Assembly (NCBI GenBank): GCA_018239705.1
Contig: JAFEGS010000622.1
Span: 1 to 8,304 of the forward strand
Length of the DNA: 8,304 bases
Direction: 5' to 3'
Origin: Verrucomicrobiota bacterium
Lineage (GTDB): Bacteria > Chlamydiota > Chlamydiia > Chlamydiales > FEN-1388
Part shown: positions 1-7,528 of the stretch, one piece after another
Position numbering within the stretch: the first letter of the stretch is position 1
How the letters are laid out: every line of letters starts with the position of its first letter
Position numbers and translations under genes: made by a program
The notes under the pieces: model-generated
What the model saw: the letters and a program-made list of their open reading frames with translations, nothing else
Databases searched by the model: none
Told to the model about the DNA's origin: nothing

Positions 1-1
1 A

Positions 2-316
2 TTTTTCTGGCTTTTTTTTAGAGAAGATCCTGTCTGGTACGCAACGGCAATACACATGTGGGACCATAGAAAACTAGACCCAGATATCAATAATTTCAAA
101 GCAAATATGCTCCATTACATTCAACATACCGTAGAAGACCAAAGAGTCTTTCTTGAAGCAAAAACAGATCGCTCTTTACGCGAAGAGTGTCAACTACTAG
201 TCTACGATATGATGCGTTTGGATCCAAACCTACGGTTAGATTCTGCAGCAATTGTTCTGAGAACGACTGTACTCAAAGAAAAACTGATTTTTGAATTAGA
301 GTGCTTAAAGAGCTAA
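2..316 (+). CDS. 3' end of a protein kinase-like gene (5' truncated by window edge)
   Basis: The reading frame is open from base 2 to a TAA at 314-316, so the ATG at 56 is internal and only the last 104 residues of a longer protein are seen. No signal peptide or membrane segment can be judged. The stretch LLVYDMMRLDPNLRLDSAA (about residues 67-85 of the visible part) has the spacing of the last part of a Ser/Thr protein kinase fold, where a helix ending in DPxxR carries the invariant subdomain XI arginine. The preceding W-rich segment could be helices F to G. The catalytic loop and DFG motif would lie upstream of the window, so activity cannot be judged. The tail after the arginine is short (about 25 residues), so the kinase-like domain would end the protein. 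No convincing terminator follows. That it is a coding 3' end is fairly sure; the kinase assignment is a motif-level inference. Confidence 0.6.
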   Translation, partial: FFWLFFREDPVWYATAIHMWDHRKLDPDINNFKANMLHYIQHTVEDQRVFLEAKTDRSLREECQLLVYDMMRLDPNLRLDSAAIVLRTTVLKEKLIFELECLKS

Positions 317-403
317 AAACGTTACTTTATTAAGTGCTTTAGGCTATTCCCTCTCTCTATATTAAAATAATTTATTGTATAAAACTAATTTTTGTTATAT
401 ATA

Positions 404-453
404 AAGGATCGAGTAAGTAGATCACATCGCTGCGGTCTACTTACTCGATCCTT
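404..453. repeat. Perfect 18-bp inverted repeat with 14-nt loop
   Basis: Left arm AAGGATCGAGTAAGTAGA at 404-421 is exactly complementary to the right arm at 436-453, separated by 14 nt (422-435). The plus strand has no T-run after the right arm (it continues CCCC), so it is a poor Rho-independent terminator for the upstream gene. On the minus strand the arm is followed by an AT-rich TTTATATATAAC stretch, so weak termination of read-through from the giant gene is possible. The repeat ends one or two bases before recognisable citrate synthase homology begins, which also fits a palindromic mobile-element end or a rearrangement junction. An AT-rich TTGTAT-17 nt-TATATA pair lies just upstream (375-403) and could be a promoter, but is weak. 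The structure is certain; its role is not. Confidence 0.85.
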
Positions 454-454
454 C

Positions 455-703
455 CCCAAAGTGCTTGCAGAAAACCCTAAGATCCACGATATCCGTCCAA
501 ATGTCGATGCAATCTCTAGCATTGTACTGAAGGTAGGAGGATTTGCCTATCCTCACTACTTTGCCTCTCTCTTTGGCATGTCGCGCGTTGTTGGTATCTC
601 CCGCCAGATCGTCTATGAGCGACTAGAAGCAAGGGGAGGCAAGGGAACACCCATTGTGTGCCCGAAATATCTCTATGCCGGCGATGAGACTGTTTCAGGT
701 TAG
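455..703 (+). pseudogene. Citrate synthase C-terminal remnant
   Basis: Translation in the frame ending at TAG 701-703 gives PKVLAENPKIHDIRPNVDA onward, which matches the C-terminus of citrate synthase (oxaloacetate plus acetyl-CoA to citrate). Visible hallmarks are PNVDA with the catalytic Asp, then LFGMSR with a substrate-binding Arg exactly 26 residues later, the same spacing as in mitochondrial citrate synthase. The wording (PNVDAxS, LFGxSRxxG) is nearer the eukaryote-type Si-synthase than the E. coli-like type. Only about 80 of some 430 residues remain, and the catalytic histidines would lie in the missing part. The Arg of the usual RPK/RPRQL motif is Cys here (VCPKYL). Upstream, homology stops at the inverted repeat; the frame stays open to a TTG at 392, but that part does not resemble the family. 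The 3' end overlaps the convergent giant gene by 9 bp. I read it as a non-functional relic left by a rearrangement. Confidence 0.8.
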
Positions 704-3700
704 AATCTTGATGAGATCTGGGTCGTCGATTATTTCTCCGGGATACATGCCCTTTTTCTGTCCTTCGATAAAAAGAGCCCTTCCTTTGTCAGAAATTTTC
801 TTATCATCTGACTTGAGTAACTCTACAATAAACTGTCGGAAGAGATCGAGGAACTCTTTTTCGTCTAAAGAACCTGGCCAAACGATAAGGTAAAAGTAGC
901 TGGTCAAAAGGGTCTCCCAAGATTCAGATGTGCAGATTTTTTGCAGCATAGGTGTGCTCACACATAGTTTAAGCAGATCTACATGTTGAGCATTTGATTC
1001 ATAGATGTTGTATCTCCAGGTTCTGTACCAGAGAGTAAAGAGGATATTTACAAATTCTTCGAAGGTGACGCCCTGATGGCCCTCTTCTTTTATGCATAAA
1101 GATACCAGCTGTTCTGTAAGTCTTTTTATGATGGGGTATCCCTTGCGTGCAGCATCTTTTTCGTCATGGGTGATCAGTTGTCTTTTGGAATCAACCACGC
1201 AATCAACGAGGCATTGTAAAAGGGGAATGCTTCCTAAACTCCGGAGCTTATTGAAATTGATGCTCAATCCGGTTGCTTTAAGAGACTTTTCCGTCGATGG
1301 ATCTGTTAGAAAAGCTTTGTGCATCATAGATGCACGGGCATAGGGCATTGCTACACATGCGTCAATGATCTTTTCAAGAGCGGCTATTTTCAATTCATCA
1401 TTTCGTTCAAATATCAAATGTCGATTAGACAAATTGATCATTAGGTCACACATGATTTGTAGGGCATATGGCTGTTTGGTACTGATCTGGAAATCTAACA
1501 CTTCGTTAAATAGGGCAAGTTTTTCTTGAGACGTGAGGGAGCTGTCTGCCAATTCTGTGCGATGGCAGATAAGCGTTGTTTTGTACATAGCAGAGGGATA
1601 ATCGCTCGCGTACTTAACGAGGAGCTCATGTAGGTCATTAGTTCTTGTGCAATTTTCAAGGTAGGTCTTTTCATCACAGGTGCTTAAACGAGAAAAAACC
1701 ATTTTTTCAAAAATGGGGACTAGCTGTTTACTCCGTGAGTTCCCTTGTATCATGCCAAGGATCAGCTTTTCGACACCTTCTAGACGTCGGCCATTGTCTT
1801 TTCTATGCTTTGGCGCTGTGTCAAGGAGGATGTGCATAAACTCTACAGCTATTTCGAAAAAACGTTCCTTCAAAGGCTGCAGGCTTTTGAGTTTCACATG
1901 CCTTTTGAATTTTTTGTTGGTTTGAGGATAAGTAAAGGCCGCATCAGGCGAAAATATAAGGACATCGATACCATAGATAGCAAGATCTGAATGCCCTGCT
2001 GCTTCAAGTGCTGAAGTTGCTAAGCCGCTTAGAGCCGGGGTAGTAGTGTCTTCTTCTTCTCTACCGTAAAGCTTGAATGCAAGCTGTGTGACGTGCCGTT
2101 CCTCAGGTGATTTAAGGGCGAGCTTTGGGAAAAACTTCAGATACAAGTCGATAGCTTTTCCCTTTATCTCTAGACAATTGGTCTTGAGTGCACGCTCAAG
2201 AACACCTTCCAAGAAGTTGGCATAGGCTAATTGCAGTTCCTGTTCTGAAAAGAGTTTCTGGATCTCTTTGTGAGCAAGAATAGAGGGGTCTTTGAGGGTT
2301 TTCATCTGCTCGAGAATATTCTCTCTTTTCATGCAAGCGGCTGCCTCCTTTTTTTCCTTTTTCAGGCAGTCGAAGAGGAACTCTTCTACTGAAAAGTCAG
2401 GAAACGTGCGCCTATGTAGCTCCATGATCTCATGGTCGTCGAGTATTTTTCCTCTGTAGATGCCCTTTTGCATCCCCTCTATCAAAAGCTTTTTTCCTCT
2501 TTCAAAAATTTTCTTATTATCAGACTTGAGAAGCTCTATAATAAACTGTCGAAAAAGGTTGCGACGCTCCTCTTGCGGATTGGAGAAGGCAAGAAGGGTA
2601 GAATAACTGGTTACATGCCTATCCCAACGCTCAAGTGTACAGATCTTTTGTAGCATGGGAGAGGTGATGACAGACTGAAGCAGATCGAGATATTGCGCCT
2701 CTGATTCAAAAAGATGGTAACGAAGAACTTGTTTTAAAAGAGAGAGGAGGGCATCCAGAAATACCTCATCCTTCCCTTCTATGCATAGATGTACGAGCTT
2801 GGCTGTAATCTCTTTTACGATAGGGTAGCCTTTCTTGGCAGCATCAGCGTTGTTATAGGTGATGAGTTGTCTTTCGTCGTTTAGTATGAAACCAATTAGA
2901 GCTGGTAAAAGAGGAAGTTCATTGGTTATGGTTAAGCCCATGATATGTGCCTGAGTCACGGACATCTTTGCATAGGGCATCTCAAAAGCAGCATTGATGA
3001 GTTTCCAAAGGATTTCTATCCTCATGTTATCGTCGTCTTTCCCGAATATCGATAGAGAATGTTTGTACATGAAGTTGATCATGGGGCCTAAAGCTTTTGG
3101 CTGTTTGGCCTTGATCTGGAAGTCTAGCACTTGATTGAATAGGGAACGTTTTACCTCTGGTGCAAGGGGGCTATTGCTACATATCGCAGAATCAAGAACG
3201 AGTCCTATTTTGTACTGAGAGCGTGGATCGAATGTATAGAAATTAAAAACTGATAGGGGGGCATAGAAGGCATGGGCCCTATCTAAATTATTATTGTATA
3301 CAGTAGCATTACATAGGCTCAAAGGAGAAAAAATCATTTTTTCAAAAATAGGTGCCAGAGCTTGGGCTCTTTTGTTGCCTTGTGCCATATTCTTAATCAT
3401 CTTCGCTACAATGTCGAGTCGCACCTCATTTTCATTTTCACTTGTAGAGGGTGCATCAAGAAGGGCATGCATGAGGGCACAAGCTATTTCAAAAAAGCGA
3501 TTCTTCCATGGTAGTAGGCTTTCGAGTGTCGCATGCCTTGTTGGTTTTTTGTAAGAAGAGATAAAGTTCTCATCAGGGCACCACAGAAGGACTTGAGAAC
3601 CATCGTTTGCAAGATCTTTGTGGCCGAGTTGGGCAAGTACAGCATTGGCTAGATTGAATATCTGGGTAAGAAAGGCCAATGAGCTATTGATCTCTTTACA

Positions 3701-6700
3701 CATGAGCGCAATAAAAAGCTCCGTGACCGCCCATTCGTCTAGCGACTTGGGTGTGAGTGTTGGCAATACTTGGTTGTATAAGTCGATGGCCTCTTTTTTG
3801 AGCGTTGGGCAAGTAGACTTGACAGCCTTTTCTAAAAGAACAAATAGCGTTTCAGCCGTTACTTGCTTGGATGAGACAGTAGGTACAGGGGGCTCAAGTA
3901 GCTCCTTGAGATCTGGGTCGATGAGTAGGCTCTCGCGAAACTTCTCTTTTTTCATACCCTCTGTATAGAATTTCTTACCTATTGCAATAACTTTCTTGTT
4001 ATCTGACGTAAGGAGTGCACGGACAAACTGCCTGAAAAGATGGAGGCGCTTTTCTTCTGGATTGGAGGTAGTGAAAAGAGTAAAAAAGAACGTTACATAG
4101 GCGTTCCAGCGCTCTTTCTTTAAAATAGTTTGCAGCGCTTGCTCGCTTGTGCATAACTCGAGCAAATCTACACGTTGATCCTCTGATTCACATGCATGGG
4201 GCATGGCAAAAGCGGCATCGATGATTTTTAAAAGAGTTACCTTTTGTAGCGCATTGTCATTTCCAAATATCAATGGAGAAGAATCGCGCATGATATTGCA
4301 CATGATGTGCAAAGCCAATGGCTGTTTGGCTCGGATCAGAAAATCTAACACTTCATTAAATAAAGTACGTTGTTCTTGAGCATTAAGGAGTGTATCTGTC
4401 GAAGCACGATGGATGATCAATTTTGTTTTATAACAATGATGAGGATATTCAGCTAAGATAGGCAATCCTAATAGAGAGTTGACGTAAAGCACTTCTGCCT
4501 TTCGTACATTTTCCTTGTACACATAGCTGCTGCAGATGCTTAGAGGAGAAAAAACCATTTTTTCATAAATAGGTATGACTAGCTTTCTCCTGGGGTTTCC
4601 CTTCAGTATGCCGCTGAGTAGCTGCGCTACAATATCTAGTCGGACACCATTTTCCTTTTCACGCTGTGGCGGCAAATCAAGAAGCGTATGCATAAGAGCG
4701 CAGGCTATTTCAAAGAAACGCTCTCTCCAAGGTTCCAGATTTGGATGCTGGACTTCAGCCTCACACCACAAGAGGGTGCCGACAGGGTTTTTAGCAAGAT
4801 CTAGGAGGCCTTTTGTAAGAAGAAAAGAACAGCAAAGATCACCTATTGTTTTAAAAAATGATAAAACGGTATCGATATCGTTACACAAGAGCGCAATAAA
4901 TTGGCTTGTGATACCCTCTTCCTCAGGCGATTTAAGGGCAAGTTTTGCGAAAAACTTGCTGTACAAGGCAATGGCCTCATTTTTGACTATCGGGCGATTG
5001 GTCTCTAATGCGTGCTTGAGTAGGTCTTTTAAGAAGCTAGCGTAGACTTGCTCTGATTCATTTTCTGAAAGAAGTGTTGCAAGCTCGTTATGAGAGTAAA
5101 TTACGGGATCTTTGATCTGCTGTAGGCATTCGATGAAAACAGCCATTTTCAGGCACGCAGCAGCTTCCTTTTTTTCTGTTTTTAGGCAGTCTAAAAGTGT
5201 TGTCACCCAAAAGAGGAGGTTTTTATCATCGCTATTTGCAATGAAATGAGGCCCACATCCATTTAAAATATGGCAGCACGCTTCAGCAGTAAAGCCGCTC
5301 TCTTCATGGACAGTTTTATTAAAAATCATGAGGAGGGCTGCCTGTCCGAGCAGGTTGCTACAGATATCAGACCGTTCATGTGCTGCTGCCCACATCACGC
5401 AGTCGAGGACTATTTTGGATTTTTGGAATAGCGTGCTTGGCAGGAGCTGAGAGATAAGAGAGCATACCGCTTCATCAAAAAGCGGGCTGTCACTGGTTTT
5501 AAGGAGCCTTTGCAGGAGGGAGAGCTGCTTCTCTGCTGGTAGCTTAGCGCTGTATCGTAAAAGCGAAGCAGCCAGTTCCTTATCGTAAAGAAGGGCAGAT
5601 TCAATCCACTTGTCCAGGAGTAGCTCGGGAGATGGCTCGATTAATGTAGGAATCGCTTTTCTAATGGCAAAGGGAGCAAGGTTCATAGCATCTTGAATAA
5701 AGGCCCATGCTATTTCAAGAGGAGAATTTCCCTCTTGTAGAGCTTTTTCAGTTAGATCAAATCCCGGTTTTTCTCTTAAATGTAACTGAGCATTAATTCT
5801 GGCAATGGCAAAGAGAGGAGGTTGTATGATCTTGGCCAAAGGAGCTAAATCAAAAAATTGCTCGTAGCAAGGGTATTCTTTACTAAAGAGCGCCTCTTCG
5901 CAGGCAAAGAAACATCCGAAATGAGGGTCCAATGCACTGTTAGACTTCCGGAAAGGGTCAAAAAGTGCTTGATCTGGCACTAACTCTGCCCCCTGTATAA
6001 AATAGGAAAGCCATCCCTGAACAGTAGAGAGCTCTTCTTCTGTTAATGGAGCGATCGTTTCATTGACTAGACCTGAAAAGTAGAGCGTTCTTGTCGTATT
6101 CTTAAAGCCTATTTTGAGAGAAAAGCACTCAAACGAACCATTTCGAGATGCTTCTACCTGGAAGGGAGCTGCCTTTTTAAGAGGCATTGTATACAGAGAG
6201 ATGAGGTAGAGATAATAGATCCCTTTGATTGGGTCTCTAAAGCGATGAAAGAGGGAGAAAAGGAGCTGATATGCCGTATCTTTTTCAAAGACAGAATGCT
6301 CCAGAAGTGCCTTAGAGAAGGCATGGATGTACTGAGAAGATTGCTGTAGGAGCCCCAATTTTCTCATCAGCAAGAAGAGGTTAATGGCCTCTGCCATTTT
6401 TACAAACTGTTTCTCCGCTAGGCGTTGATCTGTAGGATCGAATGTGACAGCATGTATGGTTTTTACGATCTCTTCTTGCCAAGGGGTAGAAAAAAGCCAT
6501 CTTCCACTAGTCCATTTGGAGAGGATCCAGTCTACTCTTTTATCGGGGTTGTAGAGCGTAGGGCCATTTAAAAGCCCAATAAATTGGTCGGCTATACATT
6601 GTGCGGGATTGACCTCTTTTGCGACATAGGGGGCAGTTATTTTTTGCACAGTAAAATCAGTTGGAATACCAATGATCAGCCCATTACAAAAGGCAAAAGG

Positions 6701-7528
6701 CGGCTGCATTTTGGTTTTTGAAAAGGTAAAGTCGAAATCAGGTCCACAATTATTGCAAAAACTAATAATTGTTTTTTGTCCATTAATGGAGCAGATATTT
6801 TTAAAAGCCAATTCTCGAATTAAAAAGCGAAAATCGTTGAGGTCAGTTGCTGCAATGTATTCAATGCTGGGTATCGAATAGAGAAGAAATTCGATTACTA
6901 TTTCTTCGGCCTTCTCTAACGAATCAGTTTGAATCCAGAAATCGTAGTCATTTATTGGTGAGTGCTCTTTTGAGTCTACTTGTGGCAAGTCAAGCCATGA
7001 ATAGATCTGGTTTGCATAAAAGCCTGGGCCAAGCATCGTTACCACGCCACTGCCGATCATCTCTATTTCTTTGTCAATAGTGATCTGTCCTTTTAAGAAA
7101 GAGATGAGTTTTACAAGTGAAAAATTTATGTTAAAATAGGCGGTATGCGTATCTGGATTGTAGCGGAAGGGGAAAAGATCGCCGTATACCTGCGAGAGCC
7201 TTTGAAAGACAGACTGGATTTGCTCCATTTTTTGTGGAAGGATTGCTTTGGTATCCTTTTTTGGGGATATGTCGAGATGGACTGCATTGTATATTTTTAC
7301 TTTGGACTCATCTGGAACGCGTTGAAGCCCCTCCCTCATGAATGCAGGGGTTGCTATTCCATTGCTATCGATAATGCCTCTTTCGCAGAGGAAATTGAAG
7401 CGCGCTTCTTTCGTGGAGAGGTCTGGAGTGCAAGATGGAGAATTTTCTGTCTGCTTTACTGTGGCTGGTCTATCCTTGAGGCTCAATTGGCTAAGAGAAG
7501 GAATTAATTGATCCAGTACTGGCTCCAT
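695..7528 (-). CDS. Giant helical-repeat protein with nucleotidyltransferase-like N-terminus
   Basis: A single uninterrupted frame of 2277 codons, ATG at 7526-7528 and TGA at 695-697. Upstream of the ATG a GGATGAG stretch about 4-10 nt away can serve as a modest ribosome binding site. I do not recognise the whole protein as a named family. Residues 1-45 are Ser/Thr/Pro-rich and lack a hydrophobic signal peptide. Residues about 155-345 contain IGSG (158-161), NDYDF (193-197) and GPDFDF (262-267), the order expected for a nucleotidyltransferase-fold core, followed by NPDKRVDWILSKW (327-339), reminiscent of the segment after the core in poly(A) polymerase/CCA-enzyme-like proteins. Residues about 350-775 are mixed, then mainly helical. 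Residues 778-2277 hold three long diverged repeats. No transmembrane run is evident. It shares a 249-bp divergent intergenic region with the next gene and converges on the citrate synthase remnant. A secreted effector or toxin role is conceivable, but nothing in the sequence proves it. Confidence 0.9.
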   Translation of the reverse strand: MEPVLDQLIPSLSQLSLKDRPATVKQTENSPSCTPDLSTKEARFNFLCERGIIDSNGIATPAFMREGLQRVPDESKVKIYNAVHLDISPKKDTKAILPQKMEQIQSVFQRLSQVYGDLFPFRYNPDTHTAYFNINFSLVKLISFLKGQITIDKEIEMIGSGVVTMLGPGFYANQIYSWLDLPQVDSKEHSPINDYDFWIQTDSLEKAEEIVIEFLLYSIPSIEYIAATDLNDFRFLIRELAFKNICSINGQKTIISFCNNCGPDFDFTFSKTKMQPPFAFCNGLIIGIPTDFTVQKITAPYVAKEVNPAQCIADQFIGLLNGPTLYNPDKRVDWILSKWTSGRWLFSTPWQEEIVKTIHAVTFDPTDQRLAEKQFVKMAEAINLFLLMRKLGLLQQSSQYIHAFSKALLEHSVFEKDTAYQLLFSLFHRFRDPIKGIYYLYLISLYTMPLKKAAPFQVEASRNGSFECFSLKIGFKNTTRTLYFSGLVNETIAPLTEEELSTVQGWLSYFIQGAELVPDQALFDPFRKSNSALDPHFGCFFACEEALFSKEYPCYEQFFDLAPLAKIIQPPLFAIARINAQLHLREKPGFDLTEKALQEGNSPLEIAWAFIQDAMNLAPFAIRKAIPTLIEPSPELLLDKWIESALLYDKELAASLLRYSAKLPAEKQLSLLQRLLKTSDSPLFDEAVCSLISQLLPSTLFQKSKIVLDCVMWAAAHERSDICSNLLGQAALLMIFNKTVHEESGFTAEACCHILNGCGPHFIANSDDKNLLFWVTTLLDCLKTEKKEAAACLKMAVFIECLQQIKDPVIYSHNELATLLSENESEQVYASFLKDLLKHALETNRPIVKNEAIALYSKFFAKLALKSPEEEGITSQFIALLCNDIDTVLSFFKTIGDLCCSFLLTKGLLDLAKNPVGTLLWCEAEVQHPNLEPWRERFFEIACALMHTLLDLPPQREKENGVRLDIVAQLLSGILKGNPRRKLVIPIYEKMVFSPLSICSSYVYKENVRKAEVLYVNSLLGLPILAEYPHHCYKTKLIIHRASTDTLLNAQEQRTLFNEVLDFLIRAKQPLALHIMCNIMRDSSPLIFGNDNALQKVTLLKIIDAAFAMPHACESEDQRVDLLELCTSEQALQTILKKERWNAYVTFFFTLFTTSNPEEKRLHLFRQFVRALLTSDNKKVIAIGKKFYTEGMKKEKFRESLLIDPDLKELLEPPVPTVSSKQVTAETLFVLLEKAVKSTCPTLKKEAIDLYNQVLPTLTPKSLDEWAVTELFIALMCKEINSSLAFLTQIFNLANAVLAQLGHKDLANDGSQVLLWCPDENFISSYKKPTRHATLESLLPWKNRFFEIACALMHALLDAPSTSENENEVRLDIVAKMIKNMAQGNKRAQALAPIFEKMIFSPLSLCNATVYNNNLDRAHAFYAPLSVFNFYTFDPRSQYKIGLVLDSAICSNSPLAPEVKRSLFNQVLDFQIKAKQPKALGPMINFMYKHSLSIFGKDDDNMRIEILWKLINAAFEMPYAKMSVTQAHIMGLTITNELPLLPALIGFILNDERQLITYNNADAAKKGYPIVKEITAKLVHLCIEGKDEVFLDALLSLLKQVLRYHLFESEAQYLDLLQSVITSPMLQKICTLERWDRHVTSYSTLLAFSNPQEERRNLFRQFIIELLKSDNKKIFERGKKLLIEGMQKGIYRGKILDDHEIMELHRRTFPDFSVEEFLFDCLKKEKKEAAACMKRENILEQMKTLKDPSILAHKEIQKLFSEQELQLAYANFLEGVLERALKTNCLEIKGKAIDLYLKFFPKLALKSPEERHVTQLAFKLYGREEEDTTTPALSGLATSALEAAGHSDLAIYGIDVLIFSPDAAFTYPQTNKKFKRHVKLKSLQPLKERFFEIAVEFMHILLDTAPKHRKDNGRRLEGVEKLILGMIQGNSRSKQLVPIFEKMVFSRLSTCDEKTYLENCTRTNDLHELLVKYASDYPSAMYKTTLICHRTELADSSLTSQEKLALFNEVLDFQISTKQPYALQIMCDLMINLSNRHLIFERNDELKIAALEKIIDACVAMPYARASMMHKAFLTDPSTEKSLKATGLSINFNKLRSLGSIPLLQCLVDCVVDSKRQLITHDEKDAARKGYPIIKRLTEQLVSLCIKEEGHQGVTFEEFVNILFTLWYRTWRYNIYESNAQHVDLLKLCVSTPMLQKICTSESWETLLTSYFYLIVWPGSLDEKEFLDLFRQFIVELLKSDDKKISDKGRALFIEGQKKGMYPGEIIDDPDLIKILT
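698..2377 (-). repeat. Large repeat unit C (residues 1718-2277, C-terminal)
   Basis: Third and longest copy, ending at the stop codon. It opens with LFDCLKKEKKEAAACMK, almost the same head as unit A, then FFPKLALKSPEE (1799-1810), ERFFEIAVEFMH (1888-1899), IFEKMVFSRLSTC (1939-1951), LFNEVLDFQISTKQP (2006-2020), VAMPYA (2059-2064), RQLITHDEKDAARKGYPI (2116-2133), LFRQFIVELLKSDDKKI (2229-2245) and DDPDLIKILT. The ending aligns with the ends of A and B, so the C-terminus of the protein is at its natural repeat boundary rather than truncated. It has about 20 extra residues after VAMPYA compared with B. Confidence 0.85.
2408..3865 (-). repeat. Large repeat unit B (residues 1222-1707)
   Basis: Second copy of the module. 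Landmarks are KKEAIDLYNQVLPTLTPKS (1244-1262), NRFFEIACALMH (1343-1354), IFEKMIFSPLSLC (1394-1406), LFNQVLDFQIKAKQP (1463-1477), FEMPYA (1515-1520), RQLITYNNADAAKKGYPI (1553-1570), LFRQFIIELLKSDNKKI (1658-1674) and LDDHEIMELH (1696-1705). It lacks the EKKEAAAC head found in A and C. It is close to A around RFFEIACALMH and the following VRLDIVA, but close to C in the QLIT/KKGYPI block that A does not have. Confidence 0.85.
3890..5197 (-). repeat. Large repeat unit A (residues 778-1213)
   Basis: First of three diverged copies of a long helical module inside the giant gene. It opens with LLDCLKTEKKEAAACLK and closes with SDNKKVIAIGKK...DPDLKELLEP. Shared landmarks in order are KFFAKLALKSPEE (858-870), ERFFEIACALMH (936-947), IYEKMVFSPLSIC (987-999), LFNEVLDFLIRAKQP (1056-1070), FAMPHA (1107-1112) and LFRQFVRALL (1164-1173). 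It is the shortest copy. Between FAMPHA and ESEDQRVDLLEL it lacks a block of about 85-110 residues present in units B and C, and it lacks a loop of about 15-20 residues before ERFFE. Confidence 0.85.
6494..7066 (-). other. Nucleotidyltransferase-like domain, residues ~155-345 of the giant protein
   Basis: The nucleotidyltransferase (Pol-beta-like) superfamily signature is a small-residue G[GS] turn, then a D-x-D or D-x-E pair that binds metal, then a third carboxylate on a later strand. Here the turn is IGSG (158-161), the pair is D194 and D196 in NDYDFWI, and the third acid would be D264 or D266 in GPDFDFTF. The spacing from GS to DxD, about 34 residues, is longer than in CCA-adding enzymes but fits families with an inserted loop. 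A downstream D-x-x-I-x-x-L region with NPDKR and a W-rich helix follows. All candidate catalytic acids are present, so activity is possible. The substrate (nucleotide transfer to protein, RNA or a small molecule) cannot be told. Motif-level inference without a profile search. Confidence 0.45.

Noticed and set aside
56..316. Small stand-alone gene starting at ATG 56
   Set aside because: The frame is open to the left edge and no ribosome binding site precedes the ATG, so it is read as the 3' end of a longer gene.
404..453. Plus-strand Rho-independent terminator for the first gene
   Set aside because: The stem is good but the right arm is followed by CCCC rather than a T-run, so it is listed as an inverted repeat of unknown role.
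392..703. Reading frame of 103 codons from a TTG at 392 as a complete gene
   Set aside because: The TTG lacks a ribosome binding site, the first ~21 codons are the inverted repeat, and the rest is only the C-terminus of citrate synthase; treated as a pseudogene fragment from 455.
4575..5045. 156-codon plus-strand open frame inside the giant gene
   Set aside because: It lies wholly antisense to an intact repeat-coding frame, shows no family resemblance, and similar shadow frames recur in the equivalent positions of other repeat units (for example near 1680 and 3294).
695..5197. Units A-C as a known HEAT, ARM or TPR repeat family
   Set aside because: The segments look helical, but I see no consistent 34-40-residue period with the diagnostic residues of these families, so no family is named.
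7145..7507. 120-codon plus-strand open frame opposite the giant gene's N-terminus
   Set aside because: Antisense shadow with Cys/Trp-rich unnatural composition and no ribosome binding site.
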